Source of the DNA: Gallionella sp.
GTDB lineage: Bacteria; Pseudomonadota; Gammaproteobacteria; Burkholderiales; Gallionellaceae
NCBI GenBank assembly: GCA_028710565.1
Contig: JAQTTV010000018.1
Span: 1 to 64,000 of the forward strand
Direction of reading: 5' to 3'
Length of the DNA: 64,000 bases
Shown piece after piece: positions 10,455 through 20,109 of the stretch. The position numbers were made by a program, and so were the translations under genes. Under the pieces are notes generated by a model, which was given only the letters and a program-made list of their open reading frames with translations, ran no database searches and was not told where the DNA came from. Each line of letters opens with the position of its first letter. Position 1 is the stretch's first letter.

Positions 10455-11147
10455 TTAGTAGCTTTGTATAACGAGGCGAGCTTCATCTAAATATACCTGC
10501 ACAGGATGATTGCGTACATTTTGGGGAATACCTTCTTCAAACATTTGAAAGCACCCCGCGATGGAGAGTAATTCAGCTTCTAAACTTTGCACAAAAATGC
10601 GCGCACCTTGGTTGCCCTGTGCGCCTGCCATGGCGCGACCACGTAGGGGAGCATAGACGTGAATATCCCCATCCGCAATCAGTTCAGCTCCTGCATTCAC
10701 AATTGCCAGTACCACGAGATCGGTATTTTCAGCATAAATTTTTTGTCCTGCGCGCACGGGTTTATCTATGACCAATGGAGGGAGGGGCTGGGCGGGCGAG
10801 GGGTCTGGAAAAGCCGTGGCATTGCGCAAAGGGGTGTCAGGAAACAAGCTTAACCCTGCTTGTGTGGCGGCGGCTTGCTGTTCAGCAGAACCCCCCAGCA
10901 CGCCGATGAGCCGCATCCCATGTTCCCACATCAGGGTGGTTAATGCGGCAAAATCAAATTTTGTTGGGCTATTCCCTACGGCTGATAATCCCAGTACTAC
11001 AGGGGTATGTGAGAAAAAATCGGGGGTTTGGCTGAGGCGTGACGCTAATTGGCGTTTAATTTGAGCCATGTTGTTGCTATGTACGTGGATCACCCATAAA
11101 GGGAGATTGGCAATTTTAATTTTGAACGCGGGTTCTGCGAGAGTCAT
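10455..11147 (-). CDS. minC: septum site-determining protein MinC
   Basis: minCDE gene order; C-terminal VRAGQKIYAENTDLVVLAIVNAGAELIADGDIHVYAPLRGRAMAGAQGN. Confidence 0.96.
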   Translation of the reverse strand: MTLAEPAFKIKIANLPLWVIHVHSNNMAQIKRQLASRLSQTPDFFSHTPVVLGLSAVGNSPTKFDFAALTTLMWEHGMRLIGVLGGSAEQQAAATQAGLSLFPDTPLRNATAFPDPSPAQPLPPLVIDKPVRAGQKIYAENTDLVVLAIVNAGAELIADGDIHVYAPLRGRAMAGAQGNQGARIFVQSLEAELLSIAGCFQMFEEGIPQNVRNHPVQVYLDEARLVIQSY

Positions 11148-11267
11148 GGTTGTCTTCTAGTGCGCCGAGCATGAGTACACGACGTTAAGTCGCATTAAGG
11201 TCAGTAAGGCGAGGAATTGTAACGAGTGCATGCTCGGTTTACAATGCTTTGTTGATAGTGAAGGTGT

Positions 11268-13148
11268 TTAATTGACTAAATTGTTCGCTATCACTGTGTT
11301 GATTGCGCTTGTGTCCAAGTTGTAATAATTGCTTGAATTCCAGTTCTTGCTGGCAATTACGTTGCCAATAATCGCCAGCCAATTACTTTTTCTTGAAATT
11401 AAAAATTTGCCATCATTCGTTCCCGTATCTCCAAGGACATTGCCAGAAATGTTTGCATAAGTTACGCCGTTTAATCCTATGGTTTCAATGCTAACACCAG
11501 AAGCCGCAGACGAGTTTCCGCCTAAAGTATTATCTGTGATGGATACGTGGGACGATGAAGAAATGACAGCAAATTGATTGAAGTGCTGTGTGCTATTCCC
11601 CGAAATGGCGATGCGCTCTGAGTCCGCAATGGATAGGAGTGGGTAGTTTTTCATCTGGCTAAAACTATTCCCAACGATAGTCACCTGAGCCGCATCATGA
11701 ATGTCGATGAATGCCGATAGCGTGCCATTGCCATAATAAGGATCAAATTGGTTGCCAGTGATTGAAACACCACTCATTTTGTTTGCTGCTGTCCCTGCGC
11801 TAGACATATAAATACCCGTTCCTAAGGAGTAATAATTGTTTGCGCCAATTAAAGTTTGGTGTGAGACATGATTGCCTGTAATTGTTAACCCCTTTTGAAC
11901 GGATTCATCTAGGTTGCTATTGCCCCTTACATGAATGCCTGCAAAGTCATTTCTGTAGCCTTTTGTGGCGGCAGTTAATCCTTGGGTGTAAATCATATTT
12001 CCCGTGACGGTAACGCCTGCGGCGTGTTCCAGATAAATACCCGCGCTCTTATATAGCCCTGATCCATAGTTTTTAGCACCCACTGCGCGTCCATATTTAG
12101 GATCCTCATCGAACTGCGTCATGCCCTTTTCCACGTTAATTATATTGTTGGCGATTACTACACCATAACTGCGCCCAGGTGATTCACCTAATCGCACGGA
12201 TATGCCCACTTTGCAGGATATGACGGTATTACCTATTACTTTTGTACCGTCAGAATCGTTTTTTACATCAATCCCGTAGAAGTGGCCATGTACATGATTC
12301 CCTGTTAATGTCGCAAAGCGCTGTCCGCTATCGGCCCCCATGCCTTGTGCGATACCAAATATCAATGTTCTAGTCGGATCATCTTTGGCGTAATTAAAAG
12401 CTTTACTATTTTTGATCGTATTCTTATCTCCAGATCCATATAGGAAAATGTCCCCATCGCCACAAGATACGTAAGAAACACAGGAATCAATGGTGTTTTC
12501 TGTGCCTGAATAGATCGCAAAATGAGATCCTGATACTTTGAAGTTGACTAAATCTAGCTCTGAAAGATTATTTAGCATCACGCTGTTGCGGCAATTGTAA
12601 AAGTGTACGCCAGCACGCATCGAAATCGTATGGATGCGCTCTACGAGCGAATCCGAACTGTTGTTAAACGCAACACCAGCTCCAGTAAACAAATGTTTTG
12701 CGGTTCGTGCTGCGTTTGTGCCAAGGATAGTCATGTCACTAATATGTACACTATTAGCACCATTGACTAGAAATGCAGTTGCATAAGATGTATCACCCTC
12801 ATCAATTTCAAACTTAGCCCCATTGCCGTGAATAATGACGGAAGACGTGATGATTACTGCGTAAAAGTTTTGGTTTACACTGTCATATGAGGTGATGCCT
12901 CCTTGTCTTGATAATAGATATGCGCCAGATCCTCGCTCGAACTCAAGGGGGAGTCCCTTTTTTTGTGCAAAGTTCACGGCGGTTTGAATTGCGGTTGTGT
13001 CGTCTATGTTATCCCCAGACGTAGCCCCAAAGTCGGCAACGTTGACAGAGTGTATATTGCCAGCAGTGGGGTTGGTGGTATCAATCGCAGCAAAGGGAGC
13101 GGTTGAATATAAAATCAGTAGAAAGATATATTGCGAAAGCTGTTTCAT
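11268..13148 (-). CDS. secreted right-handed parallel beta-helix protein (pectate-lyase-like fold)
   Basis: Signal peptide MKQLSQYIFLLILYSTAPFAA; VADFGATSGDNIDDTTAIQTAVNFAQ; many ITGN/ISGN-type coil repeats. Confidence 0.85.
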   Translation of the reverse strand: MKQLSQYIFLLILYSTAPFAAIDTTNPTAGNIHSVNVADFGATSGDNIDDTTAIQTAVNFAQKKGLPLEFERGSGAYLLSRQGGITSYDSVNQNFYAVIITSSVIIHGNGAKFEIDEGDTSYATAFLVNGANSVHISDMTILGTNAARTAKHLFTGAGVAFNNSSDSLVERIHTISMRAGVHFYNCRNSVMLNNLSELDLVNFKVSGSHFAIYSGTENTIDSCVSYVSCGDGDIFLYGSGDKNTIKNSKAFNYAKDDPTRTLIFGIAQGMGADSGQRFATLTGNHVHGHFYGIDVKNDSDGTKVIGNTVISCKVGISVRLGESPGRSYGVVIANNIINVEKGMTQFDEDPKYGRAVGAKNYGSGLYKSAGIYLEHAAGVTVTGNMIYTQGLTAATKGYRNDFAGIHVRGNSNLDESVQKGLTITGNHVSHQTLIGANNYYSLGTGIYMSSAGTAANKMSGVSITGNQFDPYYGNGTLSAFIDIHDAAQVTIVGNSFSQMKNYPLLSIADSERIAISGNSTQHFNQFAVISSSSHVSITDNTLGGNSSAASGVSIETIGLNGVTYANISGNVLGDTGTNDGKFLISRKSNWLAIIGNVIASKNWNSSNYYNLDTSAINTVIANNLVN

Positions 13149-13334
13149 GGTGAGTCCAATTCTAAATGTTGTCACATTGTGAACGAAGAAGTGGTTATTG
13201 AGTGTTGAATCATTGAGAATGAATTAGTCGTATAAATATGAATCCATCAAGCCGCCACCGTTATGATTTCAGAGAATAACAAAAATTTAACAGGGAGGAG
13301 AGAATATTGTTTAATAAGCGTTTTGCTATGGATG

Positions 13335-13363
13335 GTGACCTTGGGTGGTGGTGGTGGTATAAT
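13335..13363 (+). promoter_or_regulatory. putative sigma70-like promoter for the EPS operon with a (GGT)n spacer
   Basis: GTGACC-17 nt-TATAAT; spacer ttgggtggtggtggtgg. Confidence 0.4.
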
Positions 13364-13437
13364 TGAAAATATATCTATGTGTCGGCTCTGGATGTCTCTA
13401 AGCGGTCGGAGTGGTGTCTCTTTCAGGGGCAGGAGTG

Positions 13438-16400
13438 ATGGTTCAAAGTTTAAGGAGTGTTGGAGTGAGTTTTTTACGAGGCGGTAAGATTAAGTTGAGT
13501 GTTTGTCTGCAAAAGTTACGTATTGTTGCCTTATATTTGATGCTGATATCGGTATCGACAGTGGTGAGTGCTGAGTCGGCTAAAACGCCTGATCAAGACG
13601 TGCAGCGTAAGGTCGCTAAAAGTGGTGATCAACCATCTGCGCCAGTGGGCGGGGCTCCGCTGCCCTTCACTCCTGAGCAGGTGCAAACTTTAAGTCAGAT
13701 CGCTGGTGCGAAGAGTAGTGGTTCAACTGAAACGCCTACTGCTGTTGTGGTGGAAGCTCCTACTGTTGTCAAGGCTCGACAAGTAGAAAGTGGGCGTTTG
13801 GAAGCTGCACCAGCAAGTGCTGATGCGCAAAAAGCGGTCGTTGAAGTAGAAAAGTCTCCCGCTGTAGATGTTCCTCTTGCGGTTACTGCATCGCAAAAAA
13901 CGGCAGACAGTCAGGCGGTGCATCGTTCTTTTGAAGATTTCTTGCGTGAAGCAAAGCCAATGGCTGTAAGTGCGGAAGGGTTGCAGCAGTTTGGCTATGA
14001 TTTATTTGCGACTGAGCCGAGTAGTTTTGCTCCTGTTACAAATGTGCCTGTTCCGCCAGAGTATGTGTTAGGTCCAGGCGATGAAGTCAAAGTGCAGTTA
14101 TTTGGTAAAGATAATAAGGACTTGGTATTGGTCATTGATAGAGAGGGTTCTGTCGCATTTCCGCAAGTCGGTCCAATTACTTTGGCTGGGCTGAGTTTTG
14201 GACAAGCTAAAACGATGCTGTCCGAAATGATTGCCCAAAAGATGATAGGCAATACTGCAAGTATTACGATGGGACAGTTGCGCTCCATTAGGGTTTTTGC
14301 GCTGGGTGATGTGTTTCGTCCTGGGTCCTATACTGTGAGCGGATTGGCTACTTTATCTCACGCCTTGTTCTCATCAGGTGGGGTTAAGAAAATGGGATCA
14401 CTGCGTAATATTCAACTTAAACGCAGTGGGAAGCCTGTTGTTACACTTGATTTGTATGATTTCTTGTTGCGTGGTGACACCAGTAAAGATAGTCGGTTGT
14501 TGCCAGGCGATGTTGTGTTTGTCCCACCTCTTGGATCTACTGTTTCAATAGCGGGTCAAGTTGCTCGCCCTGCTATTTATGAGATTAGGAATGAAAGAAC
14601 GGTAAAGGATATTCTGAAAGTTGCTGGTGGGTTGATGCCCAATGCGTACTTAGACCGCGCCCTGATTGAACGTTTGGACGGAAAAGGTGCTAAGAAGATC
14701 GTTAACATTAGTCTCACTGGTGTGGGTTTGCTTGCGCCCATACAAAATGGTGATGTGATTAAGGTTTTTTCTGGAACCGAGTTTGAAACGAATCAAGTGT
14801 TGTTAATTGGTAATGTGAAACGTCCTGGTACCCATGCCTGGGAAAAGGACATGCGCGTTTCTTCAGTGGTTCGATCCATGGATGATTTGTTGCCTGAGAC
14901 TTTTGTTGATTATGGCATCATTGAAAGAGAAGCCCCTGGAAATAGAGAGCCTATGTTGGTGCGCTTTCGTTTGAGTGAGGTCTTGTCAGAAGGTGGAAAA
15001 AATAGCGCGGCTGATTTGGCACTGCAACCCCGCGATAAAGTGTATATTTTCAAGCGTGCTAATTTCCGTCAACAGCCGACAGTGAGCATCTCTGGTAGTG
15101 TGCAAACTCCAGGTAGTTACGAGTTTAAACGTAATATGCATTTGGCAGATTTGGTTCTGGCAGCGGGTGGCGTGCTGCGTGAAACAGATATGGGAATGGT
15201 CGAGATTTATCGAACTGATTCAGAAAGCAAAAAAGTAAATTTGCTCAAGGTGAGCTTAGAGCGTGCAATGGCAGCTGATATGGGTTCTGATGTGATTTTG
15301 CAAGATCTAGATCGTGTTGTTATTCATTCAGTATTTGAGACCAAGTTGCGTGACACCGTTTCAATTGCTGGGCAAGTGCATAAGCCAACAACGGTGGAGC
15401 TTACTCAAGGTATGCGAGTGTCAGATTTGGTTTTTGCGGGTGGTAGTGTGACAGAATTTGCCTTTCTTAAAAAGGCTACGTTGACTCGATATGCCATGGA
15501 AAATGGTGAAAAGCGTATATCCAAATATGTGAGTATTAATTTGTCCGCTGCATTAAAGGGCGATGAGGTGGCTAATTTGCTATTGGAGCCATATGATTCG
15601 CTGTTTATAACACGTGTCAATGATGAACCTAATACACGCACTGTAGCGATTTCGGGGGAGGTGATAAAGCCAGTACCTTCTATGGTTTTCGTTGATGGTA
15701 TGCGGATAACTGATCTTGTATTTGCAGGGGGAGGGCTGACGGAGTTTGCTTTCCTTAAAACGGCTAGACTAACACGCTATTCATATGAGAATGGTGAAAA
15801 ACGTTCTCCTCAGTATATCAATATTGATCTTTCAGCTGCTCTAAAAGGTGATGAGTCGGCAAATATTATGATCCAACCTTATGATTTATTGTATATAAAT
15901 CGTATCAATGATGAACCCAATACGCGGGATATTGTATCAGTAGGTGGTGAGGTTTATCACCCTGCCTCTGTGCCATTAGTGCCAGGGATGCGGGTTTCAG
16001 ATTTGGTTTTTGCTGGGGGGGGCGTAACGGATTCAGTATATTTGGATAAATCCGAAATTACGCGTTATACCATCGAAAATGGTGAGCGTCGTGTTGCAGA
16101 GCATTTTGAAGTGAATCTTACTGCGGCACTGCGTGGTGATCAGGATGCTAATTTACTTTTAAAACCATATGATGTGCTCACTGTACGTCGTTTGGCAAAT
16201 TGGAAAAATATGGCAGACGTGACAATCGAAGGCGAAGTGCGACACCCTGGGAAATACCCAATAGAGGAGGGTGAGTTGCTGTCGTCATTGCTGGCTCGTG
16301 TAGGGGGTGCCACTTCACAGGCGTATATACCCGCTTTGGTCTTTACGCGTGAATCTATTCGGGTTGCGCAAGAAAAACAAATTAACGATTTGGTTCAACA

Positions 16401-16965
16401 CATGCAATCTCAATTAGCGGATATTGAAAATACTACTTCGCAGACTGATGATCCCTCGTTAAAAACACAGCGTGAGCATGGTGTTGAAGCGGCAAAGCGG
16501 GTGTTGGGTCAGTTAAAAGGAACAAAAGCGACGGGGCGTTTGGTCGTTCGTATTGATGACATCAACAACATTAAGGGAACGGAAATGGACTTGCACCTAC
16601 GTGCTGGTGACAGGTTAGTTATTCCACAAAAGCCTGATGATGTCGTCGTCGTTGGTGAGGTGTATAGCCAAAATGCCATATTGTTCGATTCTAGTTTCAG
16701 TCGTGACGACTATGTGGCTCAAGCTGGATTGACCCGCATGTCAGATAAAGACGAAATATATGTGGTACATGTCAATGGTCAAGTTGATCAAGGTAGTGGT
16801 GGGTTCTTCTTTTCAGGTGGAGGAATTGGGCCAGGAGATACAATTGTCGTTCCACCTGATCTACAACATATTGATTGGATAGATATTGCTTTGGATTGGT
16901 CACGTGCCATGATGCAAATTGGAACCACTATTGCAGCGGGTAAAGCGATTGGGATTTACAAATGA
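13438..16965 (+). CDS. very large SLBB-domain polysaccharide export protein (Wza-like)
   Basis: YVLGPGDEVKVQLFGKDN...; many SLBB-like repeats; SD-like AGGAG before the ATG. Confidence 0.9.
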   Translation: MVQSLRSVGVSFLRGGKIKLSVCLQKLRIVALYLMLISVSTVVSAESAKTPDQDVQRKVAKSGDQPSAPVGGAPLPFTPEQVQTLSQIAGAKSSGSTETPTAVVVEAPTVVKARQVESGRLEAAPASADAQKAVVEVEKSPAVDVPLAVTASQKTADSQAVHRSFEDFLREAKPMAVSAEGLQQFGYDLFATEPSSFAPVTNVPVPPEYVLGPGDEVKVQLFGKDNKDLVLVIDREGSVAFPQVGPITLAGLSFGQAKTMLSEMIAQKMIGNTASITMGQLRSIRVFALGDVFRPGSYTVSGLATLSHALFSSGGVKKMGSLRNIQLKRSGKPVVTLDLYDFLLRGDTSKDSRLLPGDVVFVPPLGSTVSIAGQVARPAIYEIRNERTVKDILKVAGGLMPNAYLDRALIERLDGKGAKKIVNISLTGVGLLAPIQNGDVIKVFSGTEFETNQVLLIGNVKRPGTHAWEKDMRVSSVVRSMDDLLPETFVDYGIIEREAPGNREPMLVRFRLSEVLSEGGKNSAADLALQPRDKVYIFKRANFRQQPTVSISGSVQTPGSYEFKRNMHLADLVLAAGGVLRETDMGMVEIYRTDSESKKVNLLKVSLERAMAADMGSDVILQDLDRVVIHSVFETKLRDTVSIAGQVHKPTTVELTQGMRVSDLVFAGGSVTEFAFLKKATLTRYAMENGEKRISKYVSINLSAALKGDEVANLLLEPYDSLFITRVNDEPNTRTVAISGEVIKPVPSMVFVDGMRITDLVFAGGGLTEFAFLKTARLTRYSYENGEKRSPQYINIDLSAALKGDESANIMIQPYDLLYINRINDEPNTRDIVSVGGEVYHPASVPLVPGMRVSDLVFAGGGVTDSVYLDKSEITRYTIENGERRVAEHFEVNLTAALRGDQDANLLLKPYDVLTVRRLANWKNMADVTIEGEVRHPGKYPIEEGELLSSLLARVGGATSQAYIPALVFTRESIRVAQEKQINDLVQHMQSQLADIENTTSQTDDPSLKTQREHGVEAAKRVLGQLKGTKATGRLVVRIDDINNIKGTEMDLHLRAGDRLVIPQKPDDVVVVGEVYSQNAILFDSSFSRDDYVAQAGLTRMSDKDEIYVVHVNGQVDQGSGGFFFSGGGIGPGDTIVVPPDLQHIDWIDIALDWSRAMMQIGTTIAAGKAIGIYK

Positions 16966-17879
16966 GTCAGCATAAAGTTAATTCTATTCAACAGGATATT
17001 GATTCTGGCAAGGAAGTTGACTTGGTTGAAGTTTGGCTTGTGGTGGTAAAGAACAAAAAAATGATAGTTAAGTCATTTTTGGGAGCTATCATCCTTACTT
17101 CGATCATAAGTTTAATATTGCCCAATATTTATCATGCAGAGGTGCTTTTGGCACCCGTTAATGCTGATGGTGAGAAATCTGGTCTGAGTTCGGCACTCGG
17201 TGCTGCTGGTGGACTAGCTTCTATGGCTGGATTGTCGACGGGGGGGGGGAACACAGAAGAAAATCTAGCGGTCTTGCAGGCGCGAGAATTTCTGTGGCAG
17301 TTTGCAAGAACGATGAACTATATGCCTATTTTCTTTGAAAGTAAGTGGGATGCCAAAAATAAACGATGGGAAGATGATGACCCTAAAGAACAGCCTGGAC
17401 AGTGGGATGTTTATCGTTTTTTGATTAAAGATAAAAGACTGGAAGTTTCCCAGGATGTGAATACTAATTTAGTTACGGTAGCGGTTGAATGGAAGGATGC
17501 AGCGATTGCAGCTAAATTGGCAAATGACTTAGTGGAGCAGTTGAATCAGTATTTGGCTAAGCAAAGTATCGCTCGTTCTGAACGAAATCTCAAGTTCTTA
17601 AACGATGAGTTGGCGCATACTCAAGTTGAGGAGATGCGAAAAGTTCTGTTTGATATGATGGCAAGTGAACAAAAGAATGCAATGATGGCCAGTACACAAA
17701 AGAATGAATTTGCATTCAAAGTGCTTGATCCAGCTGCAGAGCCAGACAAGAAAATAAAACCTAAGCGACTGTTGATTGTATTGTTTTCATCCTTATTCAT
17801 CGGTGTGTTGTCTATCATTTATGCATTTATTAAAGAAGGACTTATTAAGCGAAGAGAGCTAAATGCTTCTTTGAGTTGA
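16962..17879 (+). CDS. Wzz-type chain-length determinant / polysaccharide co-polymerase without a kinase domain
   Basis: VDLVEVWLVVVKNKKMIVKSFLGAIILTSIISLILPNIYHAEVLLAPV; C-terminal KVLDPAAEPDKKIKPKRLLIVLFSSL. Confidence 0.9.
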   Translation: MSQHKVNSIQQDIDSGKEVDLVEVWLVVVKNKKMIVKSFLGAIILTSIISLILPNIYHAEVLLAPVNADGEKSGLSSALGAAGGLASMAGLSTGGGNTEENLAVLQAREFLWQFARTMNYMPIFFESKWDAKNKRWEDDDPKEQPGQWDVYRFLIKDKRLEVSQDVNTNLVTVAVEWKDAAIAAKLANDLVEQLNQYLAKQSIARSERNLKFLNDELAHTQVEEMRKVLFDMMASEQKNAMMASTQKNEFAFKVLDPAAEPDKKIKPKRLLIVLFSSLFIGVLSIIYAFIKEGLIKRRELNASLS

Positions 17880-18099
17880 TATTGACACACAATAAGATGC
17901 TAATGGCTAATCCAGTGAGATTATATGTGGTATCTGCGGATCATACCTTCTTTGCGCGCTAATTTACCCACAAATGTATCTGAGTTAAACGAGGTTTCTC
18001 GCACCTCTTTGATTATGTGAATCCAATAGTTAACAAGTTTTTTGGTTCATTTTGTAGGGCTTAGATCAGTAAATCATAACAAATTACATTGATATCATT

Positions 18100-18924
18100 A
18101 TGCATTCACAACCCAAAGATTTTTTTTCAAGGGCTTCATTTTTAAATGAGCTTGTCGAATTGGCAGTAAACGCAGGTCGAGCCATCATGGATGTTTACCA
18201 TGGCAGCAATATTGAAGTTACAGACAAGGCAGATGACTCGCCCTTAACGCAAGCTGATCTTGGATCTCATCGTGTGATCGTGGCTGGTTTACACAAACTA
18301 ACCCCAGATATACCCGTATTATCAGAAGAAGCCGCAACCATCGCATATGCTGATCGCCAAAATTGGGTACGTTTTTGGTTGATTGATCCGCTTGATGGCA
18401 CTAAGGAATTTATAAAGCGCAATGGTGAGTTTACTGTCAATATTGCGCTAATTGAAAATGGGATTCCAATTCTGGGAGTGGTTTATGCCCCTGCATTGGA
18501 TGTGTGTTATTACTCATCCCGAGGATTGGGGTCTTTTGTCATTCGAGGTCATGCAGCTGCACAACCAATTCATGCAAAACGCCCCGCCGTAGGAAAAATA
18601 CTTAAAGTTGTAGCGAGTAGATCACATCGTGATGTACGAACAGAGGCTTTGTTAGAGCAATTAGGTCGCTATGAGTGCGTTAGTATGGGTAGTTCACTGA
18701 AACTTTGTTTGGTAGCTGAAGGTGTCGCACATTTTTATCCCCGTCTTGCACCTACAATGGAATGGGATACTGCGGCTGCTCACGCGATAGTTAATGAGGC
18801 TGGTGGTGTTGTGTGTGACCTGAATCACATTGTATTACGATACAACAAAGAGGATATGCATAACCCAGAGTTTTTAGTCTTACCTGAAAGTGATAATCAA
18901 TTCTTAAAGTCTGCTCAGTATTGA
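18100..18924 (+). CDS. cysQ: 3'(2'),5'-bisphosphate nucleotidase CysQ
   Basis: ADDSPLTQADLGSHRVIVAGL, VLSEEAA, FWLIDPLDGTKEFIKRNGEFTVNIALIENG. Confidence 0.95.
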   Translation: MHSQPKDFFSRASFLNELVELAVNAGRAIMDVYHGSNIEVTDKADDSPLTQADLGSHRVIVAGLHKLTPDIPVLSEEAATIAYADRQNWVRFWLIDPLDGTKEFIKRNGEFTVNIALIENGIPILGVVYAPALDVCYYSSRGLGSFVIRGHAAAQPIHAKRPAVGKILKVVASRSHRDVRTEALLEQLGRYECVSMGSSLKLCLVAEGVAHFYPRLAPTMEWDTAAAHAIVNEAGGVVCDLNHIVLRYNKEDMHNPEFLVLPESDNQFLKSAQY

Positions 18925-19212
18925 CCCAATATAATCTGCTTAAGTATCATGTCATTGCCCTTCCGCTCTATTAGTCCTAAGGGCTTCTATATAGTATCTG
19001 CTAGTCCAAATCAAAATTTGCATCTCTCTCGCGTATTATATTTTTTGTAATATATTCATCACTAGCGTATTATGAGTCAGGTTTGTGCAAGAAAACTGTA
19101 TTCTGTTTGAATTTAGATAGATGTTGATGAAGCGTAAGTTCGTGAATGTCGCGAATACGATCATGAGCAGCTTCATTGTATCTTTGATACTATGGTTAAA
19201 TATAAGGAAAAT

Positions 19213-20109
19213 ATGCGAAGTAAACAAAGTCAACTTGAAGCCCAATCTATTGAAATCATACGAGAGGCAGTTGCTACTTCCAGTAATCCCGTGATGATGT
19301 ATTCAGTAGGTAAAGATTCTTCTGTGATGCTACATTTAGCACGCAAAGCCTTCTGGCCCGCCCCCCCTCCTTTTCCTTTATTGCATGTAGATACCACTTG
19401 GAAGTTTAGGGAAATGATTGCTTTTCGCGATTTGATGGCGAAGGAGTCTGGCATGGAGCTGCGTGTGCATATCAATCTTGCTGCACAAGAGGAAGGTATT
19501 TCGCCTTTTGTGCATGGTTCTGAACGATACACTGATCGTATGAAGACTGAAGGTTTAAAGCAAGCCTTGGATTCAGGTGGTTATGATCTTATTTTTGGTG
19601 GTGCACGACGCGATGAAGAAAAGTCACGTGCAAAAGAAAGAATTTTTTCTTTTCGTGCCCCTGGTCATCGCTGGGATCCTAAAGCCCAGCGTCCTGAGTT
19701 ATGGAATTTATATAACACGCGCATTAATACAGGCGAAACAATACGTGTCTTTCCACTCTCCAACTGGACTGAAGCCGATATTTGGCAATATATTGCCTCA
19801 GAAAATATTCCGATTGTGCCGCTATATTTCGCAGCGGAGCGTCCTGTGGTTAAACGTGGGGATAAGTGGATCATGGTTGATGACGAACGTTTTCCGTTGA
19901 ATGCAGGGGAGTCGCCTGAAATGCGATTGGTGAGGTTCCGTACACTGGGCTGCTATCCACTGACTGCGGCACAGGAAAGTAATGCTGATACGCTAGAAAA
20001 AATTATTGAGGAAACATTGGCAGCTTCTTCATCAGAACGTGAAGGTCGTTTAATTGACCATGATGGTGCAGGTTCAATGGAACGCAAAAAACAAGAAGGA
20101 TATTTCTGA
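19213..20109 (+). CDS. cysD: sulfate adenylyltransferase subunit 2
   Basis: [42 protein letters not shown]...[16 protein letters not shown]. Confidence 0.97.
   Translation: MRSKQSQLEAQSIEIIREAVATSSNPVMMYSVGKDSSVMLHLARKAFWPAPPPFPLLHVDTTWKFREMIAFRDLMAKESGMELRVHINLAAQEEGISPFVHGSERYTDRMKTEGLKQALDSGGYDLIFGGARRDEEKSRAKERIFSFRAPGHRWDPKAQRPELWNLYNTRINTGETIRVFPLSNWTEADIWQYIASENIPIVPLYFAAERPVVKRGDKWIMVDDERFPLNAGESPEMRLVRFRTLGCYPLTAAQESNADTLEKIIEETLAASSSEREGRLIDHDGAGSMERKKQEGYF

Noticed and set aside
13263-13487. 74-aa plus-strand ORF overlapping the EPS promoter region
   Set aside because: No family similarity; spans the promoter-like GGT/TATAAT region and overlaps the export gene start.
19361-19367. 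7-C run in cysD as a phase-variation tract
   Set aside because: Encodes APPPFP at a position where CysD proteins normally have a Pro-containing loop; short and in a metabolic gene, so chance is likely.
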